Of a stretch of DNA of 64,000 nt, positions 40,467-49,682 are shown piece by piece (within the stretch, counting starts at the first letter, position 1; each line of letters begins with the position of its first letter). The DNA is taken from assembly GCF_003730295.1 (NCBI RefSeq), contig NZ_QTSZ01000037.1, forward strand, positions 248,001-312,000, written 5' to 3'. Source of the stretch: Ornithinibacillus gellani. GTDB lineage: Bacteria > Bacillota > Bacilli > Bacillales > Amphibacillaceae. The translations under genes were made by a program, and so were the position numbers. The notes under the pieces are model-generated. The model saw only the letters and a program-made list of their open reading frames with translations. It searched no databases and had not been told where the DNA came from.

Positions 40467-42752
40467 TCATGGTTCTATTTGTAAATAGCTTTGAAATAGC
40501 CTGTTATTCTGTTTCCCTTCCTGATAACGATAAATAACCGCTCCGTGCTGAGGTGTTTGGAATACAAATATTCCTGCCTCATGCAATGTGGCTATTACCT
40601 CTGGTGCTGGATGACCATAACGGTTTTTAATCCCAGCTGAAATGAAGGCATATTTCGGCTGCACATGATTGATAAAATCTTTATCTGAAGATGATTTGCT
40701 GCCATGATGACCAATTTTGAGTACATCCACCGGTATATTTGGATTTTGCTCCAGTAAAATTTTTTCAGATGGCTTACCCGCATCCCCCATAAATAACCAA
40801 TGTAAACCAGCAAATTCACTCTGGATTATAAGTGAATTCTCATTTGCATCTTTCTGATCAATAGATGGAGCAAGAACATTAAAAACATGGTCACCAATTT
40901 TCCAACTCTCGCCGCTTTTCACTCTCTTGATTTCGACATCCTTCATCCAATATTCATTTGGATAAAACGTGCTGACAAGAACTTGTTTCACACGAAAATC
41001 TTGAATCAAATACGGTATGCTACCTACATGATCCACATGCTCATGACTTGCAAAAATCGCGTCAATTTCATATATTCCTTTTACATGAAGATAAGGCTTC
41101 AACACTTGACGATACACCTTATCTGAAATCTTTTCATCCTGAAAATGAAAGGTTGCACCTGCATCAATCATAATCACACCCTTCCGATAAGGTAATTCGA
41201 TTATAAATGCATCCCCCTGCCCCACATCCAGCATGGTAACTGTGCCTTCAGAAGAAAAATAGGGACGAATAAGCAGGATCATCATTATAAAAACTGCCAT
41301 TGTGTGATAATAAAATGATCGTTTCAGGCGTCCACTTTGTGCAAACATCATTCCACAAATAAATACAGCGTAATATATTATCCCGAACAGAAATGGTACC
41401 TCACCAAATATCCAAGGGTAATTTGCAACTTGATCAATATAATTAATAAGTTGGATAACACTTGTCATCAACTTTTTGAAAACAATATCTATCAGATTGG
41501 GGATAACTGGAAGATAGACCATTATAGCTAATATAAACATAAGCGGAATTACAACAAATGAAAAGTAAGGTACAATTAATACATTTAAGAGAATAGACAG
41601 AGGCTGAACGATATAAAAGTAATGAAATTGTAAAGGCAGGATAATCATTTGTGATATGAAACTAATACGGAGCATGGAAATGAATAGACTTGGCGATTTT
41701 GCTATCCAAGCCGAAGATAATAATATGCCAAATGTAACTAGAAATGAAAATTGGAAACCGACATGATATATGAGGGATGGATTTAGAACAATTAACAGGA
41801 TAAATACAATACTAATTCCATCAACTGTACTGATGTACATTCGCCATTTAGATAAAAGAATAAATAACAAAACCATCAGGCTTGCTCGCCAAACAGAAGG
41901 TTCACCGCCTGCAATGATCGCATAAATAGGTAAAAAGACAATCATCAACCAATCCGCTTTTTCTTTTGTTAAGATGCCCAGTTTTATACTAATAAAATAA
42001 AGCAGTCCAACAATTAATCCTATATGCAGTCCTGAAATGGCGAGTAAATGTGATAAACTCCAGCGCTGAAACATATCAATGGTTTCCTCAGATAACTTCG
42101 AGTCATCTCCCAAAACCAATGCATGAACCCACGAACTTGTGTGTTCACTGTACACAGCTGATACTTTTTCTTTCAATCTTGTCTGTAACTGATAAATATT
42201 GTGTAAAGGAGATGTCCCTTCGCACTGAACATCCTCTAATGAAGTCATTTCGAAACGAAAACGAATCCCTTTTTCTGCGAGATACCGTCCATAATTAAAT
42301 TCACCAGGATTTCTAGACCCTTCCAGCTGCATTGCTCTACCCTTAATGGTACAAACGGCACCGGTGTAAATTCTGGTATGTAATTCCTTATTAGACTGCG
42401 ACGGATTTGATAGATAATAATGTACCAAATATAAATCATTTTTCTGTTTATCAAGGAACTGAAATTGCAGCATTTTATCAGTAAATTGGACATTTCCTTT
42501 AATGGTTCCAGACATGAACCGAATACTTTCATTAGGCGGTGTCTCAAACTGATTAGAAATGGTGGGGATATAGTATGAAAAAAAGAGGAAGCATAGGAAG
42601 GAGATGATAACCAGTAGTTTTCGAAGTCGTTTAGTAACATACAGGAGCACAAGCCATGCTATAAACATGATAGGGATTATCATTTGATTAAACATGGTGT
42701 TCAGTGCCCCTGCTGCTACTGAAATCGCAACAATATGCCAATTGCCTCGCAT
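40467..42752 (-). CDS. comEC: DNA internalization competence protein ComEC
   Basis: Membrane channel for single-stranded DNA uptake in competence. The 761-residue protein has two N-terminal membrane segments, an OB-fold outside domain (about 75-200), the competence domain with many membrane segments (WSLSHLLAISGLHIGLIVGL, about 230-500), and a C-terminal metallo-beta-lactamase domain with ASHEHVDHVG and GHHGSKSS. All parts are intact, so the uptake channel should work. It follows comEB by four bases and probably relies on translational coupling, as no strong ribosome site is seen. Confidence 0.95.
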   Translation of the reverse strand: MRGNWHIVAISVAAGALNTMFNQMIIPIMFIAWLVLLYVTKRLRKLLVIISFLCFLFFSYYIPTISNQFETPPNESIRFMSGTIKGNVQFTDKMLQFQFLDKQKNDLYLVHYYLSNPSQSNKELHTRIYTGAVCTIKGRAMQLEGSRNPGEFNYGRYLAEKGIRFRFEMTSLEDVQCEGTSPLHNIYQLQTRLKEKVSAVYSEHTSSWVHALVLGDDSKLSEETIDMFQRWSLSHLLAISGLHIGLIVGLLYFISIKLGILTKEKADWLMIVFLPIYAIIAGGEPSVWRASLMVLLFILLSKWRMYISTVDGISIVFILLIVLNPSLIYHVGFQFSFLVTFGILLSSAWIAKSPSLFISMLRISFISQMIILPLQFHYFYIVQPLSILLNVLIVPYFSFVVIPLMFILAIMVYLPVIPNLIDIVFKKLMTSVIQLINYIDQVANYPWIFGEVPFLFGIIYYAVFICGMMFAQSGRLKRSFYYHTMAVFIMMILLIRPYFSSEGTVTMLDVGQGDAFIIELPYRKGVIMIDAGATFHFQDEKISDKVYRQVLKPYLHVKGIYEIDAIFASHEHVDHVGSIPYLIQDFRVKQVLVSTFYPNEYWMKDVEIKRVKSGESWKIGDHVFNVLAPSIDQKDANENSLIIQSEFAGLHWLFMGDAGKPSEKILLEQNPNIPVDVLKIGHHGSKSSSDKDFINHVQPKYAFISAGIKNRYGHPAPEVIATLHEAGIFVFQTPQHGAVIYRYQEGKQNNRLFQSYLQIEP

Positions 42753-42756
42753 CTAT

Positions 42757-43323
42757 TTAATTTGCAAAAATTTGATGAGCTTGATGTTGTATAGATGCCA
42801 AGGTATCATCGTCTAATTGTTCCTTGTCCCCCAATAACTGAATCAGCTGCTTCACAAATGCTTGTTTTTCCTGGAAGTTTGTATCTACAGCCAAATCCTT
42901 TAATTCCACTTTTTTCGTTTCTACTCCTGCCTCATCAAACAATTGTACTGCATATGGATGATTTTTATAATCCGCTGCATAATATACCGTTTTAATTCCA
43001 CTTTGGATTAACTGCTTACAGCATTGGAGACAAGGAAAATGCGTCACATAAATATCAGCATTTTCTGTAGGTACACCGAATTTCGCACATTGCAATAAAG
43101 CATTTGCTTCCGCATGAACCGTTCGTACGCAATGACCGTCAATGACATAACACCCATCATCTACACAATGAACACTACCAGATACGCTGCCATTATATCC
43201 TCCTGCAATGATCCGTTTATCACGAACAATGGTAGCACCAACCATTAATCTTGTACATGTACTACGTAAAGAAAGCAAATGACTCTGTGCCATAAAATAT
43301 TGATCCCATGATATTCTATCCAT
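42757..43323 (-). CDS. comEB: dCMP deaminase ComEB
   Basis: Zinc deaminase converting dCMP to dUMP; second gene of the comE operon but not needed for DNA uptake. Zinc ligands are in HAEANALL and PCLQCC. The frame opens at 43344, but GGGAGGAATGAAG places the start at the ATG 43321-43323 (MDRISWDQYFMAQSHLL), giving 188 residues, close to the B. subtilis length. Confidence 0.95.
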   Translation of the reverse strand: MDRISWDQYFMAQSHLLSLRSTCTRLMVGATIVRDKRIIAGGYNGSVSGSVHCVDDGCYVIDGHCVRTVHAEANALLQCAKFGVPTENADIYVTHFPCLQCCKQLIQSGIKTVYYAADYKNHPYAVQLFDEAGVETKKVELKDLAVDTNFQEKQAFVKQLIQLLGDKEQLDDDTLASIQHQAHQIFAN

Positions 43324-43421
43324 CTTCATTCCTCCCTGTAACATTCTTTCCCTATTTCAGTCATTATCTGTTTGATTAAGCACTTTCAGTTTATAGCGAA
43401 GATAGCCTTCCCGTCAATTAC

Positions 43422-44012
43422 TTATGGAACTTGGATTGCATCACGAATATTTTCCAGCGTTTTCTCTCCAATTCCACTAACTTCTAGTAAATCTTCTATT
43501 GTTTTAAAAAAACCATGCTCATCACGATGTGCAATGATTGCCTGTGCCTTGGAGGGGCCAATACCATTTAACGTTTGTATCTCCTCCTGACTCGCATAAT
43601 TTATTCGAACCTTGTCCCCTGCTTGATCATTTATGGCTAACTTCTGGTTCTCATCTCCTTCTCTCGGTACGTTTATTATCATTTCATCCTGTACTTTTTG
43701 TGCTAGATTAACACTGGACTGATCCGCATCGTCTAAAAATCCACCTGCCATTTGAATCGCGTCATGTATTCTTGCATTATGTATTAGTTCATAAACACCA
43801 GGATTTGCAACTGCACCTTTAATATCCACTAGTACTTGCTCCGATGTCGTCTCATTAACTGGATTAGACTCACTAAATTCTTGGTTTTCATCGGGAGCAG
43901 CTTCCAGTAATGTACCACCAGCTGTTTCATCATCTTTGATTATAAATAAAAAAACGAGTAAAACCACGCCGATTATTATTGGAAATAAATGTTTTTTGAG
44001 GTTTTCAATCAT
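43422..44012 (-). CDS. comEA: Competence DNA receptor ComEA
   Basis: Membrane-bound DNA-binding protein of the competence machinery. It has an N-terminal membrane segment (FPIIIGVVLLVFLFII), an acidic linker, an SLBB domain (VLVDIKGAVANPGVYEL), and a C-terminal helix-hairpin-helix domain (INYASQEEIQTLNGIGPSKAQAI) that binds DNA. The frame opens at 44048, but the ATG at 44010-44012 gives a normal 196-residue membrane protein. It is the first gene of the comEA-comEB-comEC operon. A sigma-H-like promoter lies about 55 bases upstream. Confidence 0.94.
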   Translation of the reverse strand: MIENLKKHLFPIIIGVVLLVFLFIIKDDETAGGTLLEAAPDENQEFSESNPVNETTSEQVLVDIKGAVANPGVYELIHNARIHDAIQMAGGFLDDADQSSVNLAQKVQDEMIINVPREGDENQKLAINDQAGDKVRINYASQEEIQTLNGIGPSKAQAIIAHRDEHGFFKTIEDLLEVSGIGEKTLENIRDAIQVP

Positions 44013-44068
44013 TGAGGCACAACCTTTCAGGGGTATTAAGAAGGGCAAAGGGGGATTTCTATAATATA

Positions 44069-44097
44069 TGTTTCGACAAATGTTACATTAATCCTGC
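44069..44097 (-). promoter_or_regulatory. Sigma-H-like promoter overlapping a Spo0A box before comEA
   Basis: On the minus strand GCAGGATTA (44089-44097) and GTCGAAACA (44069-44077) are 11 bases apart, one base off the sigma-H consensus. The same bases form TTTGTCGAA (44072-44080), a Spo0A-box match. Either reading links comE to early sporulation control; ComK control, known in B. subtilis, was not evaluated. Confidence 0.4.
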
Positions 44098-44103
44098 ATA
44101 AAT

Positions 44104-44141
44104 AAAAACGATCAGAATCTCCATTTATTCTGATCGTTTTT
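44104..44141 (-). terminator. Terminator after yqeM
   Basis: A perfect 15-bp stem (44104-44118 with 44127-44141) with an 8-base loop overlaps the yqeM stop codon at 44125 and has T-rich flanks. It closes the long yqeG-to-yqeM gene run. Confidence 0.85.
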
Positions 44142-44880
44142 CTGCTATAAATATAATTCGTTCTGCATCATCTGGTAAAATTTGATTTTCTAATTGAAAA
44201 TCACCAATAATACGAGTAATTTGGAAGCCCGTCCTATTTAATAATTTTTTATAAACTTCAATAGGAAAGGTTTGCTGATGATGATATTCATCGTGCCTTG
44301 CATAACTGCCATTACTTTGCTTACTAAAAAAGGTAATGTCATGAAACATTTCACCTTGCTTATTTCCTTCTGAACATAACCAAATATAAGAACTGTCATC
44401 CGTTACATCGGCAAACGTTTGATTAACCATGTTTTCCCGGACATGGTATAAAGAATGAACATCAAACAAAAACATTCCGCCATCCTTGAGTGTTGAAGCA
44501 GCACCCGAAAAAACACGTAATAGATCTGCTTCCGTATGAATATAATTCACTACATCACAAAAGCTAATAGCCGCGTCTTGGTCTTGAATACCTTCTATCT
44601 CTCGTATATCTTGATTGAGCCAAGTAATAGGTAAATGAAAGCGGGCTGCTTTTTCCGCAGCTACAGAAAGCATCTGATCTGACAGGTCAATACCGGTCAT
44701 TGTATAGCCTTTTTGTGCAAGTTTAACCGTAATTTCCCCAGTTCCACAGCCCAAATCAACGACTCGTTCTGCTGACACTTCCATATCCTGTAAGACATTT
44801 TCGGTGACACGCACCCACTCATCGTAAGGGGCTATCTCCATAAATTGGTCATAAAAGATTGCCATATCCTCATAAGTCAT
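44125..44880 (-). CDS. yqeM: SAM-dependent methyltransferase YqeM
   Basis: Class I methyltransferase of unknown substrate. The 251-residue protein has the SAM-binding VVDLGCGTGEITVKLA near residue 41 and SFCDVVNYI as motif II. It is the last gene of the aroE-yqeH cluster and follows rsfS by seven bases, an order conserved in B. subtilis. Confidence 0.92.
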   Translation of the reverse strand: MTYEDMAIFYDQFMEIAPYDEWVRVTENVLQDMEVSAERVVDLGCGTGEITVKLAQKGYTMTGIDLSDQMLSVAAEKAARFHLPITWLNQDIREIEGIQDQDAAISFCDVVNYIHTEADLLRVFSGAASTLKDGGMFLFDVHSLYHVRENMVNQTFADVTDDSSYIWLCSEGNKQGEMFHDITFFSKQSNGSYARHDEYHHQQTFPIEVYKKLLNRTGFQITRIIGDFQLENQILPDDAERIIFIAEKRSE

Positions 44881-44887
44881 GTCAATA

Positions 44888-45235
44888 CTATTCCAATTCT
44901 AGAGATACAGGAGCTGCATCTCCCCACAATCTCTCTAAATTATAGTAACTTCTCTCATCTTTATGAAACACATGACAAACAATATCTCCAATATCAACAA
45001 GTACCCATCTTCCTTGCTCTAAGCCTTCCATTCTTTTAATGGTGACTTCTTGTTCATCTAGCGCATCCTTTATCCCTCTTGCAACTGCCTGAACCTGTCT
45101 TTCAGTATTACCATGACAAATTAAAAAATAATCAGCAACTAAAGATAATTCGTCCATATCTAAGGCAATGATATCTTCCGCTCGCTTATCATCACATGCT
45201 TTAGCCGCTAATTGCAGTACATCTATTGCTTCCAT
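44888..45235 (-). CDS. rsfS: Ribosomal silencing factor RsfS
   Basis: Binds ribosomal protein L14 and blocks subunit joining when cells are starved. The 115-residue protein shows IALDMDELSLVADYFLICHGN and the C-terminal WVLVDIGDIVCHVFH, both diagnostic. It starts immediately after yqeK (adjacent at 45235/45236) and is followed by yqeM. Confidence 0.95.
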   Translation of the reverse strand: MEAIDVLQLAAKACDDKRAEDIIALDMDELSLVADYFLICHGNTERQVQAVARGIKDALDEQEVTIKRMEGLEQGRWVLVDIGDIVCHVFHKDERSYYNLERLWGDAAPVSLELE

Positions 45236-45808
45236 TTACAAACCTCCATTTATTTTTCTTGTTAAATCATTATATGCGAAAAAGCTATCCGGATAAACGG
45301 ATTGATTTTGACTTAGTAAATAATGAATTGTACGTTTTGATATTTCTTGAGCTGCAAGCGTTATATTCTCTTTTGCCATTCCCCTGACTTCCTCTACACC
45401 AGGAATTTCCCTACCGGGCTCTATATAATCTGCTACAAAAAGTATCATCTCAAACAAACTCATATGTGCCCTGCCTGTTGTATGGTATCGAATCGCACGA
45501 AGAATATCAGGATGATCGATACCATATTCCTGCTGAATTAGTATTGCACCAACAGGACCATGCCATAATTCTGTATGGTAATGAAGCAAGTCTTTTGGGA
45601 GCGTTGAATTGATAATAATTCTTTTCATTTCGTCTAGATTTCGATATTTTGCATAATCATGAAAAATTGCTGCTAATTCCATGTTTTCAGCAGCAATGTG
45701 ATACGTTTTTGCAAGCTCTAATGCTGTGTCCATCACACGAATTGTATGCTGAAATCGCTTTTCAGGAAGATGTTGTTGGATACAAGCAATTGCCTCCGTT
45801 TTATTCAT
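45236..45808 (-). CDS. yqeK: HD-domain diadenosine tetraphosphatase YqeK
   Basis: Symmetrical Ap4A hydrolase of the HD family (YqeK type). The 190-residue protein contains FQHTIRVMDTALELA, the metal-binding AAIFHDYAK, and H residues in ELWHGPVGA and IRYHTTG. The frame opens at 45817, but AAAGGAGC touches that ATG, so the ATG at 45806-45808 is better. It overlaps the end of nadD by eight bases. Confidence 0.93.
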   Translation of the reverse strand: MNKTEAIACIQQHLPEKRFQHTIRVMDTALELAKTYHIAAENMELAAIFHDYAKYRNLDEMKRIIINSTLPKDLLHYHTELWHGPVGAILIQQEYGIDHPDILRAIRYHTTGRAHMSLFEMILFVADYIEPGREIPGVEEVRGMAKENITLAAQEISKRTIHYLLSQNQSVYPDSFFAYNDLTRKINGGL

Positions 45809-46364
45809 ATAAACCATGCTCCTTTATAAATGAATAAACGTCTTTAGGTACTAAATAACGAATTGACTTCCCTGCTGCAGCTCGTTCACGAATAAAAGTC
45901 GAGGAAATATCAATCGCTGGAACATCAATGATCTGAACGGGAAAGGCAGTTTCCAATGTATAGCCACTTCGTTTTACCCCAACAAACTTTACTAATTTAA
46001 CAAGCTCCTCAATTTGATACCACTTCGGCAAATACGCAACCATATCTGCTCCTATTAAAAAATAAAATTCATACGACGGATATTGTTCAACAAGCGTGCT
46101 CACAGTGTCCATTGTATATGATTTACCCATTCGTTCCAATTCAATGGTATTCATTTTAAAATGTTCATGATCCGCTGTTGCTAGTTCTAACATATGCTGT
46201 CTGTGAGACACAGATATAGCAGAAGCTTGTTTATGTGGCGGCTCATATGTCGGAATAAACCAAATTTCATCTAATTCAAGCGTATCTCGCACATATTCCG
46301 CAATGATAAGATGACCCATATGAGGCGGGTCAAACGTGCCACCTAATAATCCAATTTTCTTCAT
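45801..46364 (-). CDS. nadD: Nicotinate-nucleotide adenylyltransferase
   Basis: Makes deamido-NAD from nicotinate mononucleotide and ATP. The 187-residue protein has the nucleotidyltransferase motif GGTFDPPHMGHL and the C-terminal ISSTFIRERAAAG. The frame opens at 46376, but GGAAGGTG suits the ATG at 46362-46364 (MKKIGLLGG). It lies between yhbY and yqeK in the usual order. Confidence 0.95.
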   Translation of the reverse strand: MKKIGLLGGTFDPPHMGHLIIAEYVRDTLELDEIWFIPTYEPPHKQASAISVSHRQHMLELATADHEHFKMNTIELERMGKSYTMDTVSTLVEQYPSYEFYFLIGADMVAYLPKWYQIEELVKLVKFVGVKRSGYTLETAFPVQIIDVPAIDISSTFIRERAAAGKSIRYLVPKDVYSFIKEHGLYE

Positions 46365-46403
46365 TTTCCCATACACCTTCCCTTATACCGACGGGATTTA
46401 CTA

Positions 46404-46697
46404 CTATTGTGGAAGCTGAATTTGTTGATTGTCTTTTGATGGTTTATATAAAACAATAATATTTCCAATAATTTGTACAACCTCACTTGCTGTGCCATCT
46501 TGAAGTTCTTGTGCAACAGTTTCTTTGTCGTCTAAACAATTTTGTAAAATATTAACTTTAATTAACTCACGCTTTTCCAATGCTTCACCAATCTGGATTA
46601 GCATATTTTCATTTACCCCATCTTTACCTACTTGAAAAATAGGATCAATATGATGTGCCTTCGCACGTAAAAATCTTTTTTGTTTTCCTGTTAACAT
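46404..46697 (-). CDS. yhbY: RNA-binding protein YhbY (YqeI)
   Basis: Small CRM-domain protein associated with ribosome assembly. The 97-residue protein begins MLTGKQKRFLRAKAHHIDPIF, which is the family hallmark, and contains KVNILQNC and GNIIVLYKPS. It starts one base after aroE ends. Confidence 0.94.
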   Translation of the reverse strand: MLTGKQKRFLRAKAHHIDPIFQVGKDGVNENMLIQIGEALEKRELIKVNILQNCLDDKETVAQELQDGTASEVVQIIGNIIVLYKPSKDNQQIQLPQ

Positions 46698-46698
46698 G

Positions 46699-47544
46699 TT
46701 AATTACCCTCCAATTTCAATTGCAGCTTTTTTTCTAAATCTTCTACGTCAGTATTCTTTCCAGTCCATATTTCAAAGGCCGCCTGCGCTTGATAAAGTAG
46801 CATCGTATGACCGTGGTGAATGTGAGCCCCTCGATTTTTAGCATCTAGTAAAAAAGACGTCATAATTGGTTGGTATACGATATCACTCACAATACTACTT
46901 GTTTGCAAATTATCCAAAGAAATTATTTGTTCATGCTCATCTGGTTTCATTCCAACTGAAGTCGTTTGAATAATGACATCATATTTTCCAAGTTGTAATT
47001 CAGCATCTTCTATTTTTAGTATGGTGGATTCTACATGCCCTTTATGCATATGTGTGATATTACGTGCTCGAGCAGTTGTACGATTAGCAATATCTATCTT
47101 GGTCATACCTGAGCGGGCTAATCCATCATAAATACCCCTTGCCGCACCACCTGCTCCAATAATGAGTATATGAGGATTTTTCCCTGAAAAAATTTTTGGA
47201 TATGCTTGCTTCAATGATCGCACATAGCCAATGCCATCTGTGTTATAACCAATCCACTTATCATGTTGTATCACAACCGTGTTCACTGCACCTACACCAG
47301 CCGCAGATGCATCCAAATGATCCAAAAATGGTATGATAGCTTCCTTATAAGGTACGGTAACATTAAAACCATGTATGGAAGATGCTTTTAATTGTTTCAT
47401 TTGCTCATGAAACAACTCATTTTTTTCGACTTCCAATAACTGATAAGTACCTTGCAAGCCAGCTTTCTCCAATAAATGGCTATGTATCCATGGAGATAGC
47501 GAATGCTTAATTGGACTGCCTATCAGCCCCAATTGATAATTCAT
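46699..47544 (-). CDS. aroE: Shikimate dehydrogenase (NADP+)
   Basis: Reduces 3-dehydroshikimate to shikimate in aromatic amino acid synthesis. The 281-residue protein has the substrate motif GSPIKHSLSPWIHS, NVTVPYKE with the catalytic Lys, and the nucleotide-binding IIGAGGAARGI. Its position between yqeH and yhbY is conserved in Bacilli. Confidence 0.95.
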   Translation of the reverse strand: MNYQLGLIGSPIKHSLSPWIHSHLLEKAGLQGTYQLLEVEKNELFHEQMKQLKASSIHGFNVTVPYKEAIIPFLDHLDASAAGVGAVNTVVIQHDKWIGYNTDGIGYVRSLKQAYPKIFSGKNPHILIIGAGGAARGIYDGLARSGMTKIDIANRTTARARNITHMHKGHVESTILKIEDAELQLGKYDVIIQTTSVGMKPDEHEQIISLDNLQTSSIVSDIVYQPIMTSFLLDAKNRGAHIHHGHTMLLYQAQAAFEIWTGKNTDVEDLEKKLQLKLEGN

Positions 47545-47561
47545 ACATCCCGCCCCTTTAT

Positions 47562-48662
47562 TTATAGCAATGATTTTCTAACGGATATAGACACACCTTT
47601 AGGTGCAAATGCATCGATTGATTTTTGCTCATCTAATACGCTAACCCATCCAAGTCCAGGAAACACAATATCCGTTCTTCCTTCTTTAATTCGGAAAGAA
47701 CTCCGAACAAGCAGCGGCAGCATGGTTAATGTATCTTTATCTGGCGGCGATAGCATTTCACCAATATGTTTGTTATATAATTCATCTGCATTTTCCAGCT
47801 TGGTACGATGTATCGGTAATCCATTCGCAAAATAACATACAAAGGATGTTCTTTCCCCTTTTACAAAATCCAGTCGTGCTAATCCACCAAAAAATAAAGT
47901 TTGACCACTATTTAATTGAAAAATACGAGGCTTAATCTCTTTGTTCGGTGTAATTATTTTTAAATCTTGATTCGATACATAATGTGCCATTTGCTCGTGA
48001 TTAACAATACCAGGCGTATCAATAAGAGAAGCATGATCATCTAAAGGAATTTCAATAAAACCAAGAGTAGTTCCTGGAAAATAAGAAGTTGTAATCACAT
48101 CATCCATCCCAATAGACTGATCAATCAATCGATTAATAAACGTCGACTTGCCAACATTTGTCGTTCCTACAATATAAACGTTTTGTTTGTTACGATAATG
48201 GTCAATTAAGGAACCAAGCTCCTGAATGCCGTCTCCTTTTTTCGAGGAAATAAGCGCAACATCCTCCACTTTAATACCTGCTGCTTTGACTTTGCTTTGT
48301 AACCACTGTGTCAGTTTACGACGATTGGTTGATTTTGGAAGTAAATCTATTTTATTTGCAACCAATAATATGGGATTATCACCAGTTATTCTTGGTAAAC
48401 TACTGATCAAGCTTCCTTCTACATCAAAAATATCAATTAAATGGACGACAAGCCCTTTTGTATCTCGTATACTTGCCACCATTTGCAAAAAGTCATTATC
48501 GGTTATCTCAACATCTTGAAGCTCATTGTAATGTTTTAATCGAAAACATCTTTTACATAAAAGCGTCTCCTTTTTCAATGAAGAAGCAGGCGTATATCCC
48601 GGCATTTTTGGGTCATCTGTTTGAATTTTCGCGCCACATCCCTGGCAGTATAATTCTTCCAC
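47562..48662 (-). CDS. yqeH: Ribosome biogenesis GTPase YqeH
   Basis: Circularly permuted GTPase needed for 30S assembly. It starts with a zinc finger (CQGCGAKIQ ... LLCKRCF). The permuted GTPase motifs follow in the order G4 (VANKIDLLP), G1 (GTTNVGKSTF), G3 (DTPGI), and a C-terminal RNA-binding domain completes it. The frame opens at 48677, but GGGAGGAATAAAT precedes a GTG at 48660-48662, giving 366 residues; this start lies next to the yqeG stop codon. Confidence 0.95.
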   Translation of the reverse strand: MEELYCQGCGAKIQTDDPKMPGYTPASSLKKETLLCKRCFRLKHYNELQDVEITDNDFLQMVASIRDTKGLVVHLIDIFDVEGSLISSLPRITGDNPILLVANKIDLLPKSTNRRKLTQWLQSKVKAAGIKVEDVALISSKKGDGIQELGSLIDHYRNKQNVYIVGTTNVGKSTFINRLIDQSIGMDDVITTSYFPGTTLGFIEIPLDDHASLIDTPGIVNHEQMAHYVSNQDLKIITPNKEIKPRIFQLNSGQTLFFGGLARLDFVKGERTSFVCYFANGLPIHRTKLENADELYNKHIGEMLSPPDKDTLTMLPLLVRSSFRIKEGRTDIVFPGLGWVSVLDEQKSIDAFAPKGVSISVRKSLL

Positions 48663-48664
48663 AT

Positions 48665-49186
48665 TTATTCCTCCCATGTAATTTTCCCCTTTTTCCGGAA
48701 ATAGTTCAAAATCTTTCTTTCCATCATTCGATTCACTCTTGTAATTTTTTCGTCCGTTTGAACAATTGGAACAACTAATATCGTATAAAAGCCGGCTCGA
48801 TTTCCTCCCAATACATCCGTCATTAGCTGGTCTCCTATGACAACAACCTGATCCCGTTGTAATTCCATTTCCTTTGCAGCAGCTATAAAAGCTCTGCGTA
48901 GCGGTTTTCGGGCACTGAACATGAAAGGTACGCCAAGTGGTTCTGAAAAAATTTGGACCCGCTCCTGTTTATTATTAGATATTATTGTAACTTTTATATT
49001 TTCCTCTTGCATGGATTCTAACCATTCCACCACCTGTGGGGTTGCATTCTTTACATCCCATGGAACAAGTGTATTATCCAAGTCCGTTATGATTCCACGA
49101 ATTCCCATTTCTTTTAAGGCAGTTGGATTAATTTCGAATATAGATTTCACATGTTGATTTGGCAAAAAATATTTAAGCAAGTTCAA
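48665..49186 (-). CDS. yqeG: HAD-family phosphatase YqeG
   Basis: HAD-superfamily (IIIA) phosphatase of unknown substrate. The 173-residue protein has the nucleophile motif IITDLDNTLVPWD and the later VVIGDQLMTDV. It is the first gene of the run yqeG-yqeH-aroE-yhbY-nadD-yqeK-rsfS-yqeM. Upstream lies the repeat-bearing region and the divergent sda gene. Confidence 0.94.
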   Translation of the reverse strand: MNLLKYFLPNQHVKSIFEINPTALKEMGIRGIITDLDNTLVPWDVKNATPQVVEWLESMQEENIKVTIISNNKQERVQIFSEPLGVPFMFSARKPLRRAFIAAAKEMELQRDQVVVIGDQLMTDVLGGNRAGFYTILVVPIVQTDEKITRVNRMMERKILNYFRKKGKITWEE

Positions 49187-49307
49187 GACACCTCAATTTT
49201 CCTTCTCTGTCATCCTAGACCTCATTCATAGGTTTGATTGCAGTCAATATGGGTAATTATACAATATAAATCCATCCTATCGTACTATTTACGCTAAATA
49301 AAGCAAA

Positions 49308-49617
49308 TTTATCACAGATTAACTGGCTGTAAGACCCCCACTCCAATATTCTTTATTGATAGCAAGAATTGTAAGCGGAGGGTCAACAGCCAGTAAAGGC
49401 CTGATTGGTTCAACTAACAATCCGTTGGGGAAGGGCCAAAACCCCACGGATTGAAGTTTCACTTTATCACAGATTAACTGGCTGTAAGACCCCTACTCCA
49501 ATATTCTTTGTCGATGGCAAGAATTGTAAGCGGAGGGTCAACAGCCAGTAAAGGCCTGATTGGTTCAACTAACAATCCGTTAGGGAAGGGCCAAAACCCC
49601 ACGGATTGAAGTTTCAC
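49308..49617. repeat. Tandem pair of a 155-bp hairpin-rich repeat
   Basis: Copy 1 is 49308-49462 and copy 2 is 49463-49617; I count five differing bases. Each copy contains a long imperfect hairpin (ACTGGCTGT ... ACAGCCAGT arms) and a second one (CAATCCGT ... ACGGATTG). TTTAT stands before copy 1, between the copies and after copy 2. No protein is encoded. It may be a small non-autonomous mobile element, possibly of IS200/IS605 type, or a structured RNA; identity is unknown. Confidence 0.85.
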
Positions 49618-49682
49618 TTTATGGATGGGTTGTTCAAATTTCGTAGAGTTCTGTTAAATATGTAAGAATCTTGGATAAATCG

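Noticed and set aside
42245-42652. 135-codon minus-strand frame inside comEC
   Set aside because: Same strand as comEC but in another frame; the comEC frame is intact through it, and there is no ribosome site.
49308-49617. Tandem repeats as a CRISPR array
   Set aside because: Only two adjacent copies of 155 bp, no spacers and no cas genes.
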